The notes under the pieces were generated by a model, which worked only from the letters and a program-made list of their open reading frames with translations, searched no databases and was not told the DNA's origin. The translations under genes were made by a program, and so were the position numbers. DNA of 64,000 nucleotides, from NCBI RefSeq assembly GCF_028372415.1, contig NC_092872.1, positions 392,978,853 through 393,042,852 of the forward strand. Reading direction: 5' to 3'. Shown here in pieces: positions 55,507 through 64,000 of the stretch. Position 1 is the first letter of the stretch; each line of letters opens with the position of its first letter. Origin of the DNA: Notamacropus eugenii (lineage: Eukaryota; Chordata; Mammalia; Diprotodontia; Macropodidae).

Positions 55507-56788
55507 CTAGATAATTTTGTACATCTAGCCCTCGATCTTACAATTTAAATTGTTCATCCTGATTCCTAATATCAGACCTAGAACTAGATCTCAAGTCTAA
55601 TTCTTTCTACTAGGCCATATTGATCTTTGTAATTTTTAATTAATACAATTTGTTTCACTTATCTATAAGAACTAATTATATGACAAATCCCCATGGTTCA
55701 GTTGAAATGGCCTTTGGCAAATTAAAATAAGCTATGATTGATTTGTCTGAGTACATTAATTTATTAGTATTTTTGGAACCTGTAGTGTAGACAATTTCCA
55801 AGACAACATTTTCTCTTCCATGTTTTCTATTCATTGTCTTTAATCTATACAAGGATCAGTTAACAATTCAATTGGTTGCTATAAAATCCACGTGGACTGT
55901 GCACAGAGCTGTGAAATTTATACTTAGCATCTGTAAGGAAAGGGAATAAGAATTAAAATTTCCTTTGAATAGCATTAAATTAGTTCAAAATCCATAAAGA
56001 AAATTAAGTTTTCACTGTAAATAAAAAGGAGAAAATAGTTTCAGCTTTCATTCCAAATAAGTAATAAAAGGAAATCTCAAATGTCTTCAAATAACTTTTT
56101 GACAGCTTTTTATATTGTGCACTAGAAAAACCTAACTACTATATGCAAGGTGTAACCTTCATTGAATTTTGACTCTGTTTTGTTTGATAGATTAGTCAGT
56201 CAAAACATGATTTGATTCTATACTAGACTGTGCTGAAATGATTACAGTCAGAACCTGAAACTAAATAATTAGAAAGTACCTTATCTCACTTAGCCAGGGG
56301 GGAGAAGTTTCATTAGAATTCCAGCAACAAATGTATTTGCCCTTGCTCTTATTCCAAGAGGAAAAACCAAATGTGAGCTAAGATATTAAGAGGGCTTAGT
56401 CTCCTTTCTTAAGACTTCAGTACAATGGATTACTCAATATTCCAAATGTTGCCTGGGACATGAATGAAGCACATAAACAAAAGTACAGATACATATGCAG
56501 GAATTGGCAGGAGGTGGCTGAGTAAACTATTTCTCAGTATAAAACACAAAATATACTGCCTCTACACAAAAAGTAATGAGCAATGTATAGCTATAAAATT
56601 AATCTACATATCCCATCCAGACTTACTACCATTCACCTTGTTACGGTCCTACTTTCCCTATACTAGAAACAGCTCCTCCAGGTATTATTCAAAGAACAGA
56701 CTATCTCTCATAACATCACATTTCTTGCATGAGGAATTGAGACATCTGGGAATGAAGCTCATCTTAGATCTTCAATACCACGTATTTC

Positions 56789-56792
<4 letters not shown>
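55507..56792. other. Intergenic DNA, nothing recognised
   Basis: AT-rich. The frame at 56464-56862 runs into the TG microsatellite and has no motif. Confidence 0.5.

Positions 56793-56837
<45 letters not shown>
56793..56837. repeat. (TG)n microsatellite
   Basis: About 22 uninterrupted TG units. Confidence 0.97.
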
Positions 56838-56840
<3 letters not shown>

Positions 56841-56889
56841 GTATACAAAAATTTCTGGATAATACTGGAAGAGTCACAGGGATAGTCAC

Positions 56890-57150
56890 ATGGCAGGAGG
56901 TGGCTGCTGAACTCCATTCTCAAATCTTGAATTGCCTTTCAAATATCTCAAACTGGACATCCAGTAAATATCTTAAGCTAAACATATCCAAAGCAGAACT
57001 CATTATCTTTCTTCCTAACCTCTGCCCTTCTGCTGTCTTTTCTATTCCTGTAGAAGGCAACACCCAGTCCCATAGTTGCACAAGGAATTCTTACCATATG
57101 TCACCACTTCCATCTAATCTGTTGCCAAGGATTATCAATTTCACATCTTG
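56890..57150 (+). mobile_element. L2 LINE ORF2 C-terminal region, left part, plus strand
   Basis: 'caaactggacatccagtaaa', 'caaagcagaactcattatct' and 'ccatctaatctgttgccaag' are the L2 coding blocks that precede 'caacatctctccaatatatt', which is found only after the RTE insertion at 61254. Confidence 0.75.
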
Positions 57151-57189
57151 CTTATCCTTCATTGAAGAGGACCAACAACATCACAATGT

Positions 57190-60100
57190 TAGGGTCAACG
57201 TACAGTATGTGTGACTGTGGCTGGTCAGTACAATTTGATCTAGGAAGGTTCTGCCATAGGTTGGGCACAAATAATCCCTTTGGATATTTGGGATGGAAGT
57301 GTCTTTAAGTGTGTGCACCTCATTTTTTCCTTTGTGCTACTATGATTCTGCTTTGCTCATGGAGCATAGTGCCTTCTTCAATGTGAGCATGCTAAGCTTC
57401 TTTCGTGTCTCACAATTGAGACTAAAGTTATTCAGAGAGACCTTGAAGTGTCTTTGCACTGCTTCTTCTGATCTCTTTGTGAGCAATTGCCTTTTGCAAG
57501 TTCTCTGTAAAAATAGTCTTTCAGGGAAATGTGCATTTCACATTCTGGCTACAACCCATCAGAGTTGCACTTTCTGCAGTAGAGTTTGGATACTTTGCAG
57601 TTTAGCTCAAGAAAGCACCTCAGTGCCTGGTACTTCATTTGCCAGGTAATCTTCAGCATCTTCCTAAGGCAATTCAATTGAAAGTGATTCAATTTTCTGG
57701 CATGGCAGTAATACACTACCCAGATTTCATGGGCATACAACAATGAAGACAGCATAATGGCTTTGTATACCTTCAGTTTGATAGGCAGCCTAATATCTCA
57801 TCTTTCCTACACTTTCAGAGCCTCCCAAACACTAAGATACTTTGTAAATGTGGGTGTCAGCTTCATCATCTATGTGGACATCCCTGGAAAGTATACTGCC
57901 AAGGTAAATGAACTTATCCACAGTATTCAAAATTTCTTCATTTGCTGTAACCAACATAGATGATGAATACTAGTATGGAAACTGTTTTCTTAGTGTTGTC
58001 TGGCCAAAATTAACACAGGCAGCAGGGAACTGAAACATAATCTGTTGTATCTCAGCCTCAAAGGCTGAATTGACTGTATAATCATCTGTAAACAAAAAGT
58101 CATGCACCAACTCTCCACTTTTAGCCTTGGTTTTTAGCCTTTTTCAAGTTAAATAACTTACATCAGTGTGGTAACTGACCTTGATGCTATTTTCATCCTC
58201 ATTGAAGGTATTCAATAACATCACTAAAAATATCATGCTAAAAAGCATGGATGAAAGCCCACAGACATGTTTTACTCCACTGGTGACTGGCAAAGCATGA
58301 GAGCATCGCCCATTATCCAGAACTTATGCAGACATGCCATCAGGATACTGGTGTACAATACTGATAAACTCTCTGGACAATCAAATTTTTCCATTATCTT
58401 CCACAAGCCCTCATAACTGACTGTATCAAAGGCCTTGATCAGGTCAATGAATGCTGTGTAAAGACCTCTATTCTGCTCCTGGAATTTACCCTGGAGTTGT
58501 TGATCAGCAAACACTATTTTGACCATTACTCAGCCCTTTCTGTAGTCACTCTGGCTTTAAAGTAGATGATCATCTTCCAGGTGAAGGATCAACCCGTTAA
58601 GGAGATCCCTAGCAACAATCTTGCCAGTAATGACAAGATAAGTAAATGAGAGATCTCTTCTGTGATTGTCACAAGATAACCTGTTTCCCTTTCCTTTATA
58701 GAGATGAATGATGAAAGTGTTCTTGATCTCCTGGGGTATAATGTTCTCTTGCCATATAACCCAGAAGACTCCCATCAGCTTTTGTATGAGCACTGGACTC
58801 CCTGTCTTATAAATCTCTGCTGTAATGCAATCAGCATCAGGGGCTTTGCTGCACAAGAGGAGTTTAATGACATTCAAAACTTCTTCAATTTGAAGTTCAG
58901 CAAGAAAGGGAATGACTTCAATCTGAGGTATAAGGTCAATAGCTTCAACACTGATTGACAACAGTCTGCTGAGAACAGGATGGAAGTGTTTAGTGTATTT
59001 CTCCAAGATTGTGTCCTTATCCCTTTCAGAGTGGCTCTATCAGTGATGAGTGTTTGCGATGCACCAGAGTCCATAAATAGTCTTCAGGGCACTATAGAAG
59101 CACTTTGGATTATTGCTATCAGTGTAAAACTAAATGTCAGCTGTCTCCTTACTGAACCAAGAATACTACATCTCTCTAAGCTTCTCTAGCATTCTGTTTT
59201 TGAAGGACTTAATGCTACCTTTTTAGAGGCAGAAGAACTATCCTACTGTTAAGCCCTGTGGAGTTCTTAGGGGTTTTTTATTTGTTTGTTTTGGTTTTTT
59301 TATCAACTTCTGAATATCCTCATTATTTTGACAAACCAATCCTGATATTTGAGAGTGATCTAAATCAGAAGAGTAAGTGAAGTGTTGTGCAACAAGTCTC
59401 TGAAAGCTGCCCACTTCTTTTCGGTTCCACTGTTGCCAACTGTTTGCTGACTCAACTTTCCCTTCATATCAGTAGCAAGCTGTTCACACATGGAATAGTA
59501 CTCTAATCTACTGATGTTGAGTCTCCTGACAGTCATCTTGCCCTGGGTCCATTGCTTTTATTAAATGAGAATGTTTAGAGGATAAGTGTATGATTAGTCC
59601 ATTGTCCATATCTCTTCAGTCACTCTCATATTCTGTCTGTGTCTTCTCTTTACAATGGCATAGTCTATTAAATACCAGTGCTGCCTATGCAAGTGCATCC
59701 ACAAAATTTTGTTAAAATTAGGTAAATAAAAAACAATGTTGGTAATGAGAAGATTATGAAATGCATAAGCCTTCAGTGGCAAGTGACTCCTGCTGTTGCA
59801 GTTTCAAACTACATTCCTCCCAAGGACTTTCCACCACATCTGATAATCTGTGCCTACTTTGGCATTAAAATCACACAGGGTTACAATTCTATTTTGGTAC
59901 ACTGTAATGAAGGTCTACATCTTCATAAATTTTTTCTATGATTTCATCAGGTTCATCATGACGGGAGCACATGCAATGATGATGGTAGCATGGCACTTTC
60001 TTGCAGGTGGCATGGCACTTTCCCACAAGTGGCAGTTGCATTGATATGAACCTGTCATTTAGTACTTAGTGGAGGCATACAAACTTACTGATTAGATTAG

Positions 60101-60400
60101 CTTTGATTGCAAGACCCATGCCAATTTAATGACATTCCTCACCATATCAGCCAATCTAAAAAATGTGTATCTAGCTCCAACTTTAGTAAGATGGCCTTCA
60201 TTTGCTACCCTTGTTTTACTCAGGGCTGTTATTTGAATTTAGGTATCTGCTGAGTTCTCTCCCAACAAGAGCTGTTTGACTTTCAGGTCTACTGGATTTC
60301 TTGTTGTCCATAAACATGAATATATTTCATGTACCAATGGTGAGTGAAATCATCTTTGCAAAAGTTTTTGTATGTTTTTTTTTTCCAACTGCAGGATGAG
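57190..60400 (-). pseudogene. RTE endonuclease/reverse transcriptase pseudogene, minus strand
   Basis: The product would be a single ORF with an APE-type endonuclease followed by reverse transcriptase. From 60385 downward it reads LTIGT, then FMDNK-type endonuclease start motifs, RPES near 60290, AIKAN near 60095, a DFNAK motif near 59865 and VKRRHRQNMRVTE near 59640. The frame at 59006-58557 carries the linker and RT start (KGKGNRLSCDNHR). 58526-58272 carries GLYTAFIDLIKAFDTV, with the first catalytic Asp in AFD. The FADD block near 58090 reads FTDD. The C-terminal piece at 57755-57549 matches LNHFQLNCLRKMLK. It is broken many times and inactive. Confidence 0.8.
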
Positions 60401-61230
60401 ATCCCTGCCTGCCATGGTAGACAAGCCAGGGATGGGAGAAGAAGACAATTTTTAGGGTACTTTTTCTAGACCCTTTATCTTGCCAAGCGGTGAGAAGTAT
60501 AGTCCTTTAAAAAATGCTCAGACACCCAGAGGGCTACCAAATACCACTGCTACTTCACTCCAGTGAGAAGATGACTCTATGGCCAGGGCCTCCTGCATTC
60601 AGGGTTATGACTACAGCTCCTACTATGTCCACACCTGCTATCCATTTCTCACCATAGCAAAATGTTCTTAACATACGTAAAACAATAACATAGTAAGATA
60701 GAAAATAATAGCATAGTAAAATAATGGATGATGGGTTAAGGCTTTACTTACATTGGAATTGGATTTTTGAGGCAATTACACAAAGTCATTAGACTCACTC
60801 TGTCTTCCAGTCATTGAAGTCCAGTGGGAATACAAAAGTCAAGATGATGGCAATGACCCAAGATGTATGGGATGCTCTTGACATCTTCTATCTCTGGTCA
60901 TATAAATGCTATAAGAGCTGTACTGCACTTGCTTCAGCCACATTCATGGCCTGTTGGAACAAATTGCTCTCAATTGCTCTCTACTGAGGGAAGTCTCTGC
61001 ATGCATGGAGTAAACATCCACCTAATTCACTGATGGGTTTAAGGCCTTTTGGTTACCTTCAACCTGTTAAGTCCATCTGTTTTACCGGAGTAACTGTTGT
61101 GCATGTTAAGCTTCTTGGGTCAAATCAGAGTTGGACGACAGGTGAACATCAAAAGTGAGTGAGTAGCCTTGAAAAGGGCTCAGCAAACCTTCATTCCAGA
61201 GGCATTAGACTTTCATGAAAACCCCATACA
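60400..61230 (-). other. Presumed RTE 5' UTR
   Basis: About 830 bp lies between the endonuclease start and the resumption of L2. It is non-coding, with a moderately GC-rich part at 60780-61180. Assignment to the RTE is by position only, because no second copy of this segment exists in the window. Confidence 0.5.
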
Positions 61231-62070
61231 CCCCACTTTACAACTTCTACAACATCTCTCCAATATATTCCCTTCTCTCCTCTGATACTGCTGCCACTCT
61301 AGTACAGGCCTTTATGACCTCATGCTTGAACTGTTGAAATAGTCTGCCTACCTCAAGTCTTTCCCCACTCAGCCACCACAGTGATTTTCCTGAAGTGGAG
61401 ATCTGACTATCTCACTCCTCTCCCCAACAAACTCCAAGGGCTCCCTATCACCTCCTGGATGAAACACAAACTGTTCTATTTGGCACTCAAAGCTCTTCAT
61501 AACCTATTTTTCTCTTACCTTTCCATTAGCCTTATCTCATTACTTTGTCATGTACTCTTTAATCCAAAGATGCTAGCCTCCCAGGTGTTCCACAAAAAAA
61601 GACATTCCATCTCTTGGTCTTAGGTATTTTCATTGGTCCCTCCCCCACCTGGAATACTCTTTCCTCTCCTCTCTACCTACTGAATTCTTAAGCTTCCTAT
61701 AAGTCCCAACTAAAATACCTTCTTTTACTGGAAGCCTTTCCCATCCCCTCTTAATTCTAGTGCTTTCCATCTGTTAATTACTACCTATTTATTCCACATA
61801 AAGCTTATTCTATGATCAGGTATGTATGATATGTGTGTATGTGTGCTATATCTATTCATTTAGATGTATATATGTAGGTGTGTATGTCTATATGTGTGTA
61901 CATATGCATTTATACACATAGATTTGTATATGTAAAATTTGCCTGTTGTCTCCTTCAATAGATTTTAAGCTCCTTGATGACAGCAACTGTACTTTGTCTC
62001 TTTATCTCTAGAGATTAGCACAGTCACTGATACATAGTGGGCACTCAATAAATGTTGATTGACCAATCGA
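61231..62070 (+). mobile_element. L2 LINE ORF2 C-terminus and 3' end, right part, plus strand
   Basis: 'tacaacatctctccaatata' and 'ctactctagtacaggccttt'-like blocks precede an open piece at 61381-61623 (80 codons). Its LKWRSDYLTPLPNKLQGLPI and LALKALHNLFFSYLS resemble the L2/CR1-clade ORF2 C-terminus (LxWLPV...KALHGLAPSYLS style). The 3' UTR follows, with 'ttttaagctccttgatgaca' and 'catagtgggcactcaataaa' at 62034-62055. A TATG-rich patch sits at 61826-61930. Confidence 0.8.
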
Positions 62071-63214
62071 TATTTCTTTGACTTCTATTCTGCAGTGATA
62101 GCACACTGTGCTAATCAATATCACTCAAAGACAGTTTAATGAGCTTTGCACTCCTCTAGCTTAAAGAAAATTAGTATTCACATAAAAAAACTAATAATCA
62201 TCTCCTTTAAAGGGAGTTGGTTAATCATAATAGCTTATAAAGGCTATGTTCAGATAGAAAAGGGAAGAAGATTTTTTTCCATGCCAGAGAATGGTATCAA
62301 CATTCAATCTGGGAACAGAGAAGCAGGTTCATGTGGTGGAGATGTTCCTCAATGGACCAATAACATTGAAGCATTCTGGATGATCTTAAGCATATGAGTT
62401 TTCCTTTTATATTTGCTTCTGGCCTTGTTTTCCCTGAGAGTTGCCTATTCCTCAACATACATATTGAGTGCATTGGTGGGAGAGTGAGTTCTGGGTAATG
62501 AAAGAAATGTAGTCATAAATAGAAAATGTAGTAAAACAGAAGTATGCTTGGTGTTTTGTCAAAAACAACATGTTATCTGTGCTATGATTGGATTCTAGAG
62601 ACTCCTGTAGTTTAGGCAATCTGCTCTGTGGTTTTCTTTATCATTATTCATTCTCTTGCTACTAGTTTATTGTGAGGGATCTGTGCTGCCCTAGGTATTA
62701 ACTCTCTTACCATCTTATCCAGAAATCTTTCATCAAGGTTCTATCATACATGCTTAGATATATAATACATGCTCATAATGTCAATGTAATCATTTGCTAC
62801 ATTTCACATTATTTCAAAAAGCAATCCTGGTCTTTTCAGATTAAGGAGAGAAAAAAGGAGATAGAAAAAAGAAAAAATATTAAATTTGTTTGAAGGTAAT
62901 TTCTTCTTCCTTTTACATGAGAATAACAATGCATCCCTCATAAGGATCTTATGTATATTAAGGTATTAATGATTGTAAATAACAATGTTATTAATATTGC
63001 TCAAATCACAAACATCTTGTTAATAAAGGTAAGTCTTATTAGGAAACTAAATAAATATAAGCTGTAGAATCAATCAAGTTTGTAAATGGTATTTAATCAA
63101 AAAAAGGCTTATTTGCTTACTCAATTTCTTTCATAGATACCTGACAAATGAACTTAATAGACAAATATTAAAATGAGTCTCTAGAAATTTGTTCTCAGTA
63201 AGAATAAAGAATTA
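62071..63214. other. Intergenic DNA with a MIR-like fragment at 62905-62995
   Basis: 'acatgagaataacaatgcat' followed by 'ataaggatcttatg' resembles a MIR 3' half. The frame at 62146-62397 has no motif. Nothing else is recognised. Confidence 0.45.
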
Positions 63215-63405
63215 ACAAAGGATAGTGGCAAGACTACTGGCTTTACATTCAAAGAACCAAAGTTTAACTTCTGTCCTTTGCCTCCTGTGTGACTTTGGGT
63301 TAATCACTTAACTGCTCTAGGCCTCAATTTCCTTTTTTAATGGGGGAAGGGGTAAGAGTGTCAAGGTGATTTTCAAAGTCCCTTCTAGTTTTAAATAATA
63401 AATAA
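63215..63405 (+). repeat. MIR-like SINE, plus strand
   Basis: 'tggcaagactactggcttta', 'cctcctgtgtgactttgggt', 'taatcacttaactgctctag' and 'gcctcaatttcc' run in MIR order. Confidence 0.7.
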
Positions 63406-63609
63406 GTCTCATTTTTAAAAAATAGTGTAATTTAAAGCTACTTAGTCTTTAAATTTATTTACCTCACAGCTTTCTCCACTCCATCTACTATACCAAAAAT
63501 TCTCTCAATCTAATAAAATTAGGGCATATTTCTATAGCATTTTGAGATTTATAAAGTATTTTCTTTAGGAAATGAAGAGAAATGGGATGATTTTAGATTG
63601 AGAAATATT

Positions 63610-63745
63610 TGAGATCGACTCCTACCACTGATAAATATGTTTATATGATCCTAAACAAGTCACTTAACATTTCTGTCTCCCAGGACACTATAAGATTATA
63701 ATATAAAGATTATTTGCCAGCTTGCTTTTGTTGAAGGAAAAGGAG
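63610..63745 (+). repeat. MIR-like SINE fragment, plus strand
   Basis: 'ctaccactgataaatatgtt', 'atatgatcctaaacaagtca' and 'cttaacatttctgtctccca' match core and 3' blocks. Confidence 0.55.
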
Positions 63746-64000
63746 GAAGCAAGTCTATTGTAAAACAACAACAACAACATCTTTAACAGCAACAAACAAG
63801 CAATAGAATTCTGGTCTTGTTTACTCACTTTCAGAGCTAATGAAATTTAGAAAAAAGCAGAAGAGTTGGAGGGTAAGGACTGGTCAACCTGAGATGACAT
63901 AGAATATAGATCAGCCAAGCATTTTGCCTGTTTGTGTTTGTTTGATTGTTCTACCAAAGAAAAAGTCTAATGTCTCTGAGTTAGGAATATCTTTGTTTAC
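63746..64000. other. Intergenic DNA, nothing recognised
   Basis: Contains a short (AAC)n run at 63764-63779. No gene or named repeat. Confidence 0.5.

Larger units (their letters stand above)
57151..61230 (-). mobile_element. RTE-clade (BovB-like) LINE, near full length, minus strand
   Basis: The 3' end at 57151 is the complement of a 'ggtcctcttc' end, as in the RTE at 45671. Moving up the coordinates lie the C-terminal region (57190-57760), RT (57990-58850), linker, endonuclease (59050-60385) and a presumed 5' UTR (60400-61230). L2 sequence flanks both sides and is continuous across the insertion, which fixes the length at about 4.1 kb. No clear duplication is left. The ends are good to about 15 bp. 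Confidence 0.8.

Overview
The window looks like AT-rich intergenic DNA from a marsupial. No host protein-coding gene, rRNA or tRNA gene could be supported. The marsupial call rests on repeat content: several L1 copies with a long purine-rich spacer between ORF1 and ORF2, an ORF1-only half-L1 (HAL1), two RTE-clade (BovB-like) LINEs, abundant L2 tails, MIR-like and tRNA-derived SINEs, and GATA, CA and CT microsatellites. I had no database, so clade names rest on recognised protein motifs and remembered family features. The species cannot be named from this sequence.

Layout. 1-3.6 kb: AT-rich DNA with SINE and L2 relics. 3.6-6.4 kb: a HAL1 element with its 5' UTR, an ORF1 and a 3' UTR, bounded by a direct repeat. 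6.4-13.2 kb: SINE and L2 relics, a possible solo LTR (9.7-10.3 kb), an ancient L1 3' region (10.3-11.1 kb) and microsatellites. 13.2-17.7 kb: a decayed plus-strand L1 carrying a 1.1 kb internal deletion, then an older L1 3' end. 18.8-25.3 kb: an almost full-length, decayed minus-strand L1 with a 14-bp target-site duplication. 25.3-38.9 kb: the quietest part, with scattered relics and no recognisable gene. 38.9-42.6 kb: a strongly rearranged L1, then an older minus-strand L1 fragment. 42.7-45.9 kb: an L2 copy split by an RTE element whose 5' half is inverted. 45.9-54.4 kb: an old L1 3' end split by a young 7-kb L1 with an intact ORF1, a CpG-rich 5' UTR, and an ORF2 broken by three stops and one frameshift. 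56.9-62.1 kb: a second L2 copy split by a nearly complete minus-strand RTE. 62.1-64 kb: AT-rich DNA with MIR-like relics.

How the parts relate. L1 and RTE encode the machinery (RNA-binding ORF1p, endonuclease and reverse transcriptase), while HAL1 and the SINEs are most likely mobilised in trans. No element here looks autonomous: only the 7-kb L1 keeps an intact ORF1, and every reverse-transcriptase frame is broken. The most informative points are the HAL1 structure (an L1 without ORF2 that keeps the inter-ORF spacer and the L1 3' end), the twin-priming structure of the RTE at 42.9-45.7 kb, the rearranged L1 at 39.2-41.8 kb, and long antisense frames in the 5' UTRs of both HAL1 and the young L1. 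I found nothing I would call a new biological system. The candidates for a second look are all transposon-related.
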